Assembly: GCA_031460455.1 (NCBI GenBank)
Contig: JAVKTQ010000002.1
Span: forward strand, 372,001 to 436,000
Source of the DNA: Sporomusaceae bacterium
GTDB taxonomy: Bacteria; Bacillota; Negativicutes; Sporomusales; UBA7701
DNA: 64,000 nucleotides
Reading direction: 5' to 3'
How positions within the stretch are numbered: the first letter of the stretch is position 1; the number at the start of each line of letters is the position of its first letter. The position numbers and the translations under genes were made by a program. Below the pieces are notes generated by a model. That model had not been told where the DNA came from and ran no database searches. It saw only the letters and a list, made by a program, of their open reading frames with translations. Below are positions 40,711 to 49,534 of this stretch, one piece after another.

Positions 40711-41717
40711 AGGACGAATTGATTCTCCTCGCCCACGGCAGCGGCGGCAAGCTCAGCCACGACCTGGTGGCGCGGGTGATGCAGCCTGCGTTCGCCAACC
40801 CGGCCCTCGACCTGATGCACGACGGCGCCAGGGTGGAGGCGGCGGGGGCCAGGCTGGCCTTCACGACCGATTCCTATGTGGTCAAACCGCTGTTTTTCGC
40901 CGGCGGCGATATCGGCAAGCTGGCGGTGTGCGGCACAGTCAACGATCTGGCGGTCAGCGGCGCGACGCCTCTTTATCTCAGCGCCGGCTTTATCATCGAG
41001 GAAGGGTTCCCGGTGGCCGCTCTGGAGCGGATCGTCGCCTCGATGCGGGCTGCGGCGGCTGAAGCCGGGGTTTCGATCGTCACCGGCGACACCAAGGTGG
41101 TGGAAAAAGGGGCGGTCGACGGCATATATATAAATACGGCCGGCATCGGCGCGGTTATCGCCGGCGCGGATATATCGCCCCTTAACGCGCGGCCGGGGCA
41201 GGATATCATCCTGAGCGGCCCGGTGGGCGACCACGCGGTGGCTGTGATGGCCGGCCGCCACGGCCTGAAGCTGCCGGCGACGGTGGCGAGCGACTGCGCG
41301 CCTCTCGGCGGAATGATCGGCGCGGTGCTGGCTGCGGTGCCCCAGGTGGCTGTGCTGCGCGACCCGACCCGCGGCGGGCTGGCGACGACGCTTAACGAGA
41401 TCGCCGCCCAGGCCAAGGTGGGGATAATGGTGGAAGAGGCTGCCATACCTGTGCGCCCTGAGGTGCAGGCGGTCTGCGATATCCTGGGATTCGACCCTTT
41501 GTACCTCGCCAATGAAGGTAAAGTCATAATTTTTGTCGAATCTCCCTATAGTGAAGAGGTTATCGCGGTGCTGCGCGCCCACCCCTACGGGCGCGAGGCC
41601 CGCGTCATCGGCCGGGTGACCGCCGCCCCCGCCGGCCAGGTCGGCCTGCGGACGGGGATCGGTGGCGTCCGCCTGCTCGATATGTTGATCGGCGACCAGT
41701 TGCCGCGGATTTGTTAA
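40707..41717 (+). CDS. hypE: Carbamoyl dehydratase HypE
   Basis: This 336-residue protein of the PurM/SelD fold begins 'ILLAHGSGGKLSHDLV' and ends in PRIC, the C-terminal Cys that carries the thiocarbamate/thiocyanate. 'VTGDTKVVEKGAVDG' and 'RDPTRGGLATTLNEIA' are the ATP-binding motifs. It dehydrates the carbamoyl group to the CN ligand. It starts in the hypD stop (ATGA). No hypA, hypB or hydrogenase structural genes are in the window. rpoN follows 52 bases later. Confidence 0.96.
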   Translation: MKDELILLAHGSGGKLSHDLVARVMQPAFANPALDLMHDGARVEAAGARLAFTTDSYVVKPLFFAGGDIGKLAVCGTVNDLAVSGATPLYLSAGFIIEEGFPVAALERIVASMRAAAAEAGVSIVTGDTKVVEKGAVDGIYINTAGIGAVIAGADISPLNARPGQDIILSGPVGDHAVAVMAGRHGLKLPATVASDCAPLGGMIGAVLAAVPQVAVLRDPTRGGLATTLNEIAAQAKVGIMVEEAAIPVRPEVQAVCDILGFDPLYLANEGKVIIFVESPYSEEVIAVLRAHPYGREARVIGRVTAAPAGQVGLRTGIGGVRLLDMLIGDQLPRIC

Positions 41718-41769
41718 CATATCCAGAGCACGTCCGTCATAATATTTAGCGAGAGGAGGAGAGCTGAAG

Positions 41770-43140
41770 ATGCGCATGGATTACAGCCTCAAACTCGAAC
41801 TTACCCAGAAACTTGTGATGACGCCCCAACTGCGCCAGGCCATCGCTATCCTGCAGCTTTCCTCGCTGGAACTTTCCGAGATGGTCGAACAGGAGCTGTT
41901 GGAGAACCCTGTCCTCGAAACGGAGGAGAAGGCGCCCGCCGAGCCTGTCGAGGAGGAGCCGAACGACCGGATCAGCGAGTATTTCGAATGGGCCAATTAC
42001 TTCGACGACGGCACCGACCCCGGGTATACGCCGCCAGGCGAGGAAAAGCCGTCGTTCACGACCTTCGTGTCGGCGGCGTCGACTCTGCACGAACACCTGG
42101 AATTTCAGCTTCATCTGACCCTGCTGGACGAAAAGGCCCGCGCCGTGGGCCAGTACCTCATCGGCTGCATCGACGAGAACGGCTACCTGTGCGGCACACT
42201 GGCGGAGGCGGCGCATAACCTGGGCGTCGCCGAGGAAACGGTGACCACCGTCCTCGGGGTCATTCAGACCTTCGACCCCGCGGGGGTGGGCGCGCGCGAC
42301 CTGCGGGAGTGCCTGCTCATCCAGGCCGAGCAGCGGAGCGTCGACGCGCCGCTGGCGCTGGCGATCATCGACAAGTACCTCGACGAGGTGGCGGCCGGAC
42401 ACTTCAAGAATATCGCCGACAAGCTGGATTGCACCCCCCACGACGTGCAGCGGGCGGTCGATTTCATCCGCACCCTCGACCCCAAGCCGGGGCGGGCGTT
42501 CGACGCCGGCGACCAGCCGTGCTATATAATCCCCGATGTCACCATCGAGCGGGTGGCAGGCAATTATATCATCATCATCAACGATCACAATATCCCCCAT
42601 CTGACGATCAACCCCTACTACCGCCGCGTGGTGCGCGACGCCGACAGCGAGGCCAAGAAGTTCGTGGAGGGGCGGATCAACGCCGCGGTGTGGCTCATCA
42701 GAAGCATCGAGCAACGCCGCCGCACCCTCTACAATGTCGTCGAGACGATCATCGAACTACAGCGCGATTTCTTCGACCACGGCCCCAAGTATCTGCGGCC
42801 GCTGACGATGAAGAAGGTGGCCGACAAGGTGGGTATCCACGAGTCGACCGTCAGCCGGGCGATCGCCAACAAGTATGCCGACACACCCCACGGACTGTTC
42901 AGCCTGCGGGCCTTTTTCTCGGCCGGGCTGCAGGGAGCGGACGGCGAGGCGCTGTCGGCTGCGACGGTCAAGCGGCAGATCAAGGAGCTGGGCGCCGCCG
43001 AGGACCCCGTGCAGCCGCTCAGCGACCAGGCCATCACCGAGATCCTCATCGGCCGGGGGGTGGCGGTGTCGCGCCGCACGGTCGCCAAGTACCGCGAGGA
43101 GCTTAATATCCAGAGCTCGAGCAAACGGCGGAGATATTGA
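41770..43140 (+). CDS. rpoN: RNA polymerase sigma-54 factor RpoN
   Basis: This 456-residue protein has region I (Gln/Leu-rich 'LTQKLVMTPQLRQAIAILQLS', split at the middle) that contacts activators. An acidic linker and the core-binding domain follow, then the C-terminal DNA-binding domain with the RpoN box SRRTVAKYREELNI. RpoN recognises -24/-12 promoters and needs an AAA+ activator. Both a matching promoter (31.9 kb) and an activator (32-33.8 kb) occur in this window. AGAGGAGGAGAG precedes the ATG at 41770. It follows hypE and could be cotranscribed with the hyp genes. Confidence 0.96.
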   Translation: MRMDYSLKLELTQKLVMTPQLRQAIAILQLSSLELSEMVEQELLENPVLETEEKAPAEPVEEEPNDRISEYFEWANYFDDGTDPGYTPPGEEKPSFTTFVSAASTLHEHLEFQLHLTLLDEKARAVGQYLIGCIDENGYLCGTLAEAAHNLGVAEETVTTVLGVIQTFDPAGVGARDLRECLLIQAEQRSVDAPLALAIIDKYLDEVAAGHFKNIADKLDCTPHDVQRAVDFIRTLDPKPGRAFDAGDQPCYIIPDVTIERVAGNYIIIINDHNIPHLTINPYYRRVVRDADSEAKKFVEGRINAAVWLIRSIEQRRRTLYNVVETIIELQRDFFDHGPKYLRPLTMKKVADKVGIHESTVSRAIANKYADTPHGLFSLRAFFSAGLQGADGEALSAATVKRQIKELGAAEDPVQPLSDQAITEILIGRGVAVSRRTVAKYREELNIQSSSKRRRY

Positions 43141-43150
43141 TTCGAGAATG

Positions 43151-43180
43151 AAACCGGGCATTTTTGCCCGGTTTTTGTTT
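43151..43180 (+). terminator. Terminator after rpoN
   Basis: AAACCGGGC (43151-43159) pairs with GCCCGGTTT (43166-43174), T-rich loop, followed by TTTGTTTTG. Confidence 0.85.
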
Positions 43181-43240
43181 TGCTGAGCGAAAAAACCTCT
43201 AGCGTAATATTTGCCGTTAGTGTATAATTTAACTAGCAAT

Positions 43241-43283
43241 ACCCCCTCCCCTGGGGGCGGTCCCCCAACCGGGGGTGAGGGGT
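43241..43283. repeat. G/C-run palindrome upstream of the first rhodanese gene
   Basis: ACCCCCTCCCC at the left and GGGGTGAGGGGT at the right pair, with inner runs CTGGGGGCGG and TCCCCCAACCGGGGG that can also pair. It lies 36 bases before the start of the rhodanese lipoprotein, in the likely 5' leader. It is not a member of the dispersed hairpin family described elsewhere. Confidence 0.6.
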
Positions 43284-43318
43284 CAACTAAAGGATCTGTT
43301 GCGATAAGGAGGCAAGCC

Positions 43319-44347
43319 ATGAAACAGATGAAGGCGGTACTTGCGCTGGTTGTCGCCGTTGCTCTTGCCGGCGCGCTTGCAGGCTGCGGCGGCGCCCCCA
43401 AGGCGGCCGAAACGACTAAGCCCGCCGCGGCGGCTATCGGCAATCCCTTTGTCGCGCTGCAGGCGGAGACGGATAAGTACCTGAAACAGAACCGGGCGCT
43501 GTACATTGAGCCGCAGGAGGTGCTGGCCAAGGTTGTGACGGCCGGCGACCAGGGCTACTACCTTGTCGATATCAGGAACGACGAGCACTACGCCGCCGCC
43601 CATATCCCCGGCGCGATACATATCGCTTACGCCGATGTCTGGCGGGAGCAGAAGACGGCTTTCCTGCCCAGGGATAAGAAGATTGTCGTTGTCGATTATT
43701 CGGGCCACACCGCCAGCCAGGTGGCGGCCTTCTGGAGCATGCTGGGCTTCGACGCCACGGCGATGAAGAACGGTATGGCCGGCTGGTCGAAGGATAAGGA
43801 CATCGTCGGCGGTTCGCCGCTGGCCTGCGAGGCTCTTAATTATCCGGTGACGGCCGCCGTGACCGCGGCCGCCGACCACGAGCTTCCCAAGCTCGACAGC
43901 AAGGCGGCGTCGCTGGCCGAGCTGCTGGCCGCTCGGTCCCGCGAGGCGACCGAGCAGGCGCCGGTCATCCAGCCCAAAGATTTTCTCGCCAAGCGGGGCG
44001 ACTATTTCGTCGCCGACCTCCGCCAGGGCGAGCATTACGCAGCCGGCCATATCGAAGGCGCGGTGAACATCCCCTTCCGCAGCCTGGCGGCGACGGAGAA
44101 TCTCCGCAAGCTGCCGGCCGACAAGACGATTGTGCTGGTGGACTACGATGGCCACGCGGCCAGTCAGGCGGCGCGGCTTCTCAACCAGCTCGGCTACCGC
44201 GCCACCGTCCTCAAGGACGGCATGAGCGTGTGGACGGCCGACGAGAGAGTGATCGGCGCCAAAAGCATCGCCTGCAATGTGAGCGAGCACCCGGTCGCGA
44301 AGCTGAACGCCCCCCTGAAACCCGGCCCGTCCGCGGCGGCGACGTGA
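43319..44347 (+). CDS. Double-rhodanese lipoprotein lacking catalytic Cys
   Basis: This 342-residue protein has a lipoprotein signal (LAGC, Cys near residue 22) and two rhodanese-like domains (about 60-165 and 210-320). In ordinary rhodaneses the active loop starts with Cys (CxxGxR/T). Here the two loops read VVDYSGHTASQ and LVDYDGHAASQ, with Asp at the Cys position in both. The fold motifs YLVDIRNDEHYAAAHIPGA and 'FVADLRQGEHYAAGHIEGA' are intact. It precedes a molybdopterin oxidoreductase of the sulfur type, while a Cys-containing double rhodanese follows that operon. It may bind sulfur compounds without catalysis. AAGGAGG precedes the ATG. Confidence 0.85.
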   Translation: MKQMKAVLALVVAVALAGALAGCGGAPKAAETTKPAAAAIGNPFVALQAETDKYLKQNRALYIEPQEVLAKVVTAGDQGYYLVDIRNDEHYAAAHIPGAIHIAYADVWREQKTAFLPRDKKIVVVDYSGHTASQVAAFWSMLGFDATAMKNGMAGWSKDKDIVGGSPLACEALNYPVTAAVTAAADHELPKLDSKAASLAELLAARSREATEQAPVIQPKDFLAKRGDYFVADLRQGEHYAAGHIEGAVNIPFRSLAATENLRKLPADKTIVLVDYDGHAASQAARLLNQLGYRATVLKDGMSVWTADERVIGAKSIACNVSEHPVAKLNAPLKPGPSAAAT

Positions 44348-44412
44348 GGGTAGTAAATACGCAGCCAGTTTGGCTGCATAAACGGTAGAGGCAACAGTGA
44401 AAGGTGAGAATA

Positions 44413-46632
44413 ATGCTGACGATTAGTAGGCGTACCTTTCTCAAGGCCGGCGCTCTCGCCGGGGCGGCGTGCGCCGTGCCGGCGGCTTTCGATTTCCCTT
44501 CGTTCGTGCGCGGGGCGGCCGAGCAGCCGGTGACCAAGATACCTTCGACCTGCAACGGCTGTTCGACGAACTGCGCGCTGTGGGTGTACGTGAAGAACGG
44601 CCGGCTGTGGAAGCTGGAGGGCGACCCCAAGTCGATGAAGAACGAGGGCAGGCTGTGCGCCCGCGCGTACGGCGTGGCGGCCGATGTCTACAACCCCGAC
44701 CGGGTGACCGGGCCGATGAAACGGACGGGCGAAGGCCAGTTTTCGCCGATATCGTGGGAGCAGGCGTTTACGGAGATCGCCGGGAAGCTGACGAAGATCA
44801 TCGACAAGGACACTGCCGGCGCCGTGGCGTGGATGGCCCACGGCGGCAAGGAAACGTATGCCCAGATGCTGCTGGACGAGATCGGCGCGGCCACATACAT
44901 AACCCATTACTCGACCTGTTTTACCTCGAAGACGAATGCCTGGGACAAGATGGTCGGCAACCAGCTGACTTCGGATATCAACCGGGCCAGGTATATGCTG
45001 TTCGCCGGCCGCAACTACGCCGGCGGCATCATGCCGGGGGCGATGCGCAAGATTATGCGGGCCAAGGACCGCGGGGCGAAGATCGTGGTCGTCGACCCCA
45101 GGCTGTGCGAGCTGGCGAAGGTGGCCGACGAGTGGCTGCCCATCCGCCCCGGCACCGATCTGGCCTTTTTCCTCGGCCTCGCCCACACGCTGATCAGCGA
45201 GAAGCTCTATGACGAGAAGTTCGTCAAGGAGTATGTTTTCGGTTTCGAGGAGTTCTGGAACGCCAATCGCTATTTCACCGCCGAGAAGGCGGCCGAGATT
45301 TGCGATATCCCGGCGGCCAAGATCCGCGCCATCGCCCGCGAGCTGGCGAAGAACGCGCCGGCGGCTTTCCTGGAGCCGGGCTACCACGGCCTCCACAACC
45401 ACTACGCGGCGAGCACGCAGATCGCCCAGGCGAACGTGATCGTCAACGCCCTGCTGGGCAATTTCTACAAGCACGGCGGCCTGATGCCGGCGGCCGGCCC
45501 CAAGTTCGGCAAGCTGACGCTGCCCAAGCGCCTGCAGCCGGAGAAAGGGGAACGGGCCGACGGCGCGGGGGTGAATAACGAGTATCCGACTGTCGAGACA
45601 AGCCGCGGCATCGCCCAGCATATGCCCGACCGGATCGCCGCCGGCAAGGTCAAGGCTCTGTTTATCTACCATTTCAACCCGCTGCGGACGGCGCCCGATC
45701 CCGAGTACCAGAAGAAGATGGTCAAGGCCGATCTGGTGGTGTCCATCCCGGTGGACTGGAACGAGACGTCGGTGCATACCGCCCATTATATCCTGCCGGA
45801 GCATTACTATCTGGAGCGCATGGACGCCCCCAAGTCGACGGGCGGCAACATCGCCCACGATTACCCGCAGGCGGTGATGCGCTTCCCGGCCCTCAAGCCG
45901 CTGCACAACACCAAGCACCTGCTCGATATTCTCAAGGGCATCGCCCAGGCGATGAAGATCGACGACCTGTACCCGTTCACCGTCGAGGAGGAGGCGGCGG
46001 CGATGCTGAAGCCGCTGGGGGCGACGCTGGACACGATGAAGGATAACGGCTGCCTGGAGGTGGCCGAGGCGGTCAGGCCGGAATTCCCGGTGAAGGACGG
46101 CAAGCCGGCCCTTACGACGACCACCGGCAAGGTGGAGTTCAGCGTCGGCGCCTTCAAGCTTCACGGGCGGATGGGGGTGCCGGTGTGGACGCCGCCGCTG
46201 GTGAGCCCCAAGGCGGAGAACGAGTTCCGTCTCATCCACGGCAAGCAGCCGTGGCATTCGCACTCGGTGACGAGCAATAGCCCCTATCTGATGGCGGTGT
46301 CGAAGAGCTACAACGGCAGCAGGATGTGGATGAACCGCAGCCGGGCCGACAAGCTCGGCGTCCGCGACGGCGACACGGTAACGGTGGAGGCGAGGATCGA
46401 GCACGGGGGCGAGGCGCGGACGGTGAGCAAGAAGGTGGCCGTGAAGGTGACCGAGATGCTGCACCCCGAGTGCGTGTGGGTGCCCTCCGGCTACGGCAAT
46501 TTCTCGCCGCGCCAGAAGGTGGGCTACCAGCAGGGGGTCAATTACAACGATTTCGCGCCGGCCAGGGTGGAGCCGCTGTCCGGCGGCTGCATGGTCCAGG
46601 AAGTAATTGTCACGGTTAGGAAGGGGGGCTGA
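44413..46632 (+). CDS. Molybdopterin oxidoreductase catalytic subunit (thiosulfate/polysulfide reductase PhsA/PsrA type)
   Basis: This 739-residue protein has a Tat signal (SRRTFLKAGALAGA), so it is exported folded. A 4Fe-4S site follows, CNGCSTNC..C (CxxCxxxC-x27-C). The DMSO-reductase family body contains 'STCFTSKTN' near 175, where a Cys is a candidate Mo ligand, and a C-terminal dinucleotide-binding domain with HGKQPWHSHS. It matches PhsA/PsrA-type enzymes that reduce thiosulfate or polysulfide outside the membrane. The ATG at 44413 follows AAGGTGAG, and a GTG at 44404 is less likely. The next two genes give the Fe-S and membrane subunits, and MobA is encoded at 8.6 kb. Confidence 0.9.
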   Translation: MLTISRRTFLKAGALAGAACAVPAAFDFPSFVRGAAEQPVTKIPSTCNGCSTNCALWVYVKNGRLWKLEGDPKSMKNEGRLCARAYGVAADVYNPDRVTGPMKRTGEGQFSPISWEQAFTEIAGKLTKIIDKDTAGAVAWMAHGGKETYAQMLLDEIGAATYITHYSTCFTSKTNAWDKMVGNQLTSDINRARYMLFAGRNYAGGIMPGAMRKIMRAKDRGAKIVVVDPRLCELAKVADEWLPIRPGTDLAFFLGLAHTLISEKLYDEKFVKEYVFGFEEFWNANRYFTAEKAAEICDIPAAKIRAIARELAKNAPAAFLEPGYHGLHNHYAASTQIAQANVIVNALLGNFYKHGGLMPAAGPKFGKLTLPKRLQPEKGERADGAGVNNEYPTVETSRGIAQHMPDRIAAGKVKALFIYHFNPLRTAPDPEYQKKMVKADLVVSIPVDWNETSVHTAHYILPEHYYLERMDAPKSTGGNIAHDYPQAVMRFPALKPLHNTKHLLDILKGIAQAMKIDDLYPFTVEEEAAAMLKPLGATLDTMKDNGCLEVAEAVRPEFPVKDGKPALTTTTGKVEFSVGAFKLHGRMGVPVWTPPLVSPKAENEFRLIHGKQPWHSHSVTSNSPYLMAVSKSYNGSRMWMNRSRADKLGVRDGDTVTVEARIEHGGEARTVSKKVAVKVTEMLHPECVWVPSGYGNFSPRQKVGYQQGVNYNDFAPARVEPLSGGCMVQEVIVTVRKGG

Positions 46633-46636
46633 CGCG

Positions 46637-47182
46637 GTGGCTCATTACGCGATGCTGATCGATGCGGCGCGCTGCACCGGCTGCGCCGCCTGCCGGGTCG
46701 CCTGCCAGATGCAGTGGCAGCTGCCCCCGGAAGTGTTTTTCAACCGCCTGGAGTTCCGCGAGTCGGGCAAGTACCCCGATGTTAAACAGGAGATCGTGCC
46801 GGTGCAGTGCATGCACTGCGACAACCCGCCGTGCGCGACCGTCTGCCCTACAAAGGCCACTTATAAGCGCGCCGACGGCCTTGTCCTCATCGACCACGAC
46901 AAGTGCATCGGCTGCAAATACTGCGTCGTGGCCTGCCCGTACGACGTGCGGCAGATGAACGACCGCGGCATTCCCGAGAAGTGCCGTTTTTGCGCCGGGT
47001 TTATCGAGAAGGGCGAACAGCCGCCGTGCGTGAGCACGTGTATGAACGATGTGCGGGTGTTCGGCGATCTCGACGACCCGAACAGCGAGATCAGCAAGAA
47101 GATGAAGGAAAAGCCGGTTTATCAACTGGCGGCCGAAAAAGGCACCAAACCGCGCGTTTTCTACGTGAAGAGGGGTGGCTGA
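46637..47182 (+). CDS. 4Fe-4S electron-transfer subunit (PhsB/PsrB/NrfC type)
   Basis: This 181-residue protein has four ferredoxin-like Cys groups: CTGCAACRVAC, CMHCDNPPCATVC, CIGCKYCVVACPYD, and CRFC..C..C, enough for four 4Fe-4S clusters. It passes electrons between the membrane anchor and the molybdopterin subunit. The start is GTG at 46637, eight bases after AAGGGGGG. Its end is two or four bases before the membrane subunit, depending on the start chosen there. Confidence 0.93.
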   Translation: MAHYAMLIDAARCTGCAACRVACQMQWQLPPEVFFNRLEFRESGKYPDVKQEIVPVQCMHCDNPPCATVCPTKATYKRADGLVLIDHDKCIGCKYCVVACPYDVRQMNDRGIPEKCRFCAGFIEKGEQPPCVSTCMNDVRVFGDLDDPNSEISKKMKEKPVYQLAAEKGTKPRVFYVKRGG

Positions 47183-47186
47183 CGTG

Positions 47187-48341
47187 ATGCCGAAATTCGA
47201 GCGCTGGATGGCGCTGCCCGGCGCGCTGGTGCTGGCCGGGCTGGCGGGCGCCGTAAATAAGCTCGTCTACGGCGAGCACGCGCTGGGGACGACGGCTGCC
47301 GTGCCCTGGGGCAGCCTTATCGCCGGTTATGTGTTTTTCGCCGCCGCCGCCACCGGCGCCGGCCTGATCGGCGCGTTCGCCCACTACAGCAACCGGCAGG
47401 CGCTGGCGCCCATCGAGAAGCCCAGTCTTTTCCTGGCGCTGTCGCTGCTGTTGGCCGGCTTCGGCCTGATCGGCATCGAGCTGGGCAACCCCTTAAACCT
47501 CGTTTATATAGTCTTTTCACCCAATCTCCATTCGGGCATCTGGTGGATGGGCTTTCTGTACAGCATCTACATGGGCCTGCTGATGGTGGAGTGCTACTTC
47601 AGTCAGGTTGACCCCGCCAACAAGAATCTGAAGTTCGTGTCGGCGGTGGCGGTCGTCAATAAAATCGCCGCCGTCTGCAACCTCGGGGCGATCTTCGCCC
47701 TGATCGCCACCCGGCCGTTCTGGCATGGCTTCTATTTCCCGCTTTATATCCTGCTGACCGCCATCCTGTCGGGCGCGGCCGCCCTGGCGGCGGCGATGTG
47801 GCTGAGCGCCAGGCGCCAGGGGCGGGAGGCGGACGGCGCGGTGATGGCGGCTTTAGGCAGGATTATGCTGGCGGCGCTGGTCGTGACCGCGCTGGCGAAT
47901 GCCGGCAAGGTGTTTTTCGGCCTGACGGGCGCCGACCCGGCGCTGCGGGAGGCGACGGCGGCGCTGGTGAGCGGTCCGCTCGCCCTGCGTTTCTGGGCTT
48001 TAGAGATCGGCCTCGGCCTGCTGGTGCCGCTGGCGCTGCTGGCCAAGGCGGCCGACGGGCAGCGCGTCTTCCGGGCCGCGGTGATGGTGCTGATCGGTGT
48101 GTTCTTTATGCGTCTCGATTTCGTCATGGCGGGGCAGATGGTGCCCCAGGCGGTGGTGGAAGGTGTCCAGCATGTGCTGATGCACGGCTATACGCCGACG
48201 TGGACGGAGTGGGCGCTGACCGGCGGGGCGGTGGGGGCGGCAGCGCTGCTGTTCGCTTTCAGCGAGACGGTCTTCGATCTCGGCACGGGCGCGACGGCGG
48301 CCCGCGGCAAAGCGGGCGGGGCGGCCGCGGCCCGCGTGTAG
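47187..48341 (+). CDS. NrfD/PsrC-type membrane subunit
   Basis: This 384-residue polytopic protein has about nine spans and the NrfD/PsrC pattern, including 'GLIGIELGNPLNLVYIVFSPN' (split) after TM2 and 'MRLDFVMAGQMVPQAVVE' near residue 315, which resembles the quinol-binding region. It links menaquinol oxidation to the outer-facing molybdoenzyme. The ATG at 47187 is preferred. A GTG at 47184 is three bases upstream, with AAGAGGGG before both. Confidence 0.88.
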   Translation: MPKFERWMALPGALVLAGLAGAVNKLVYGEHALGTTAAVPWGSLIAGYVFFAAAATGAGLIGAFAHYSNRQALAPIEKPSLFLALSLLLAGFGLIGIELGNPLNLVYIVFSPNLHSGIWWMGFLYSIYMGLLMVECYFSQVDPANKNLKFVSAVAVVNKIAAVCNLGAIFALIATRPFWHGFYFPLYILLTAILSGAAALAAAMWLSARRQGREADGAVMAALGRIMLAALVVTALANAGKVFFGLTGADPALREATAALVSGPLALRFWALEIGLGLLVPLALLAKAADGQRVFRAAVMVLIGVFFMRLDFVMAGQMVPQAVVEGVQHVLMHGYTPTWTEWALTGGAVGAAALLFAFSETVFDLGTGATAARGKAGGAAAARV

Positions 48342-48410
48342 GGACTCAGAGCGGCTGGCCGCTTGAGGATAAATCTTTTGCCAATAATGTTAAGGAGAGG
48401 GGATCAACAC

Positions 48411-49361
48411 GTGTTTAACAATCGTTTTCTGACCAACCGGTTCCTGACTGTCGTCACCCTGCTCATCCTGGTCGCTTTTGTCGTCGCCGGCTGCGGCGGC
48501 CAGCAGGCCAAGGCTCCGGAAAAGCCCGCCTCGGCGCCGGCGGCGTTCGACGCCGTCCAGGTGACCAAGGACGCCACGTGGGACGCCTACAAGAAGGTCG
48601 TCGCCGATGTCCAGGGCAAAACCTTCCCGGTCGACGCCGCCAAAGCCAAAGAGCTGCTGACCGGCAACGAGAGCAAGTACCTCGTCATCGACATGCGCGC
48701 CCCCGAAGATTACGCCAAGGGCCACATCAAGGGCGCCGTCAACCTGACCATCGTCCAACTGGCCGAGAACCTCGACAAGCTGCCGGCCGACAAGACGCTG
48801 CTGCTGTACTGCTATTCCGGCCAGAACACCGGCACGGCCATGGTGCCTCTGAAGGCATACGGCTACAAGGCTCTCTCGATTTCCAAGGGCTTCCCGATGG
48901 TCCAGCAGGCCGGTTTCGCGATGGATACCGCCGCGACCGCTTTCACCCCGGCTGCCGCCAAGAAGGCCGCCGATCCCAAGGAAGCCGCCGCGCTGGCCGG
49001 CATCAAGGACAACTATATGGCGATCGCCAAGCAGATGGCCAGCAAGACGCTTGTCATCGGCGGCGCCGATGTCAAGAAGCTTGTTGACAGCGCGGCCGAC
49101 AAGTATGTGTTTGTCGATCTGCGCGCCGCCGAGGACTTCGACAAAGGCCACGTGAAGGGCGCCGTCAGCGCGCCGCTGGCCGCGCTCCAGGACAAGGCCA
49201 AGACTTTCCCCAAGGATAAGACCGTCGTGCTGTACTGCTACAGCGGCCAGACGGCCGCCATGGCCACCGCGCCCCTGAAGGCCGAGGGCTTCAAGCTCAT
49301 CTCGATCAGCACCGGTTTCCCGCAGGTCCAGGCCGGCGGGTTCGAAATCGAAAAGAAATAG
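48411..49361 (+). CDS. Double-rhodanese lipoprotein with Cys active sites
   Basis: This 316-residue protein has a lipoprotein signal (VVAGC, Cys near 27) and two rhodanese domains. Both active loops contain Cys: LLYCYSGQNTG and VLYCYSGQTAA. They are preceded by the CDC25-like 'VIDMRAPEDYAKGHIKGAV' and 'FVDLRAAEDFDKGHVKGAV'. Rhodaneses carry sulfane sulfur on this Cys, which fits delivery to or from the PhsA/PsrA-type enzyme encoded just upstream. The start is GTG at 48411 behind AAGGAGAGGGG. The other double rhodanese upstream of the operon has Asp in the same positions. Confidence 0.9.
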   Translation: MFNNRFLTNRFLTVVTLLILVAFVVAGCGGQQAKAPEKPASAPAAFDAVQVTKDATWDAYKKVVADVQGKTFPVDAAKAKELLTGNESKYLVIDMRAPEDYAKGHIKGAVNLTIVQLAENLDKLPADKTLLLYCYSGQNTGTAMVPLKAYGYKALSISKGFPMVQQAGFAMDTAATAFTPAAAKKAADPKEAAALAGIKDNYMAIAKQMASKTLVIGGADVKKLVDSAADKYVFVDLRAAEDFDKGHVKGAVSAPLAALQDKAKTFPKDKTVVLYCYSGQTAAMATAPLKAEGFKLISISTGFPQVQAGGFEIEKK

Positions 49362-49376
49362 GTCCGGTACCTTTTG

Positions 49377-49411
49377 CAGGGCCCGCCTAAATGGCGGGCC
49401 CTGTTCGTTTG
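49377..49411 (+). terminator. Terminator of the sulfur operon
   Basis: CAGGGCCCGCC (49377-49387) pairs with GGCGGGCCCTG (49393-49403), loop TAAAT, followed by TTCGTTTG. Confidence 0.8.
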
Positions 49412-49534
49412 TGTATAGAATAGCAACCGGTGGGGAAATTACCTATTGTGGCGCAGTATAGCGCCCCGCGGCACAGTGTCCGGGGGAGGCGGCGACGGAG
49501 CGCCGAAACCTTTTTTCGAGGAGGATTCTGCCAT

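Noticed and set aside
44194-46464. 756-residue open frame opposite the molybdopterin subunit gene
   Set aside because: It is a shadow of a gene with clear Tat signal and Fe-S motifs on the other strand.
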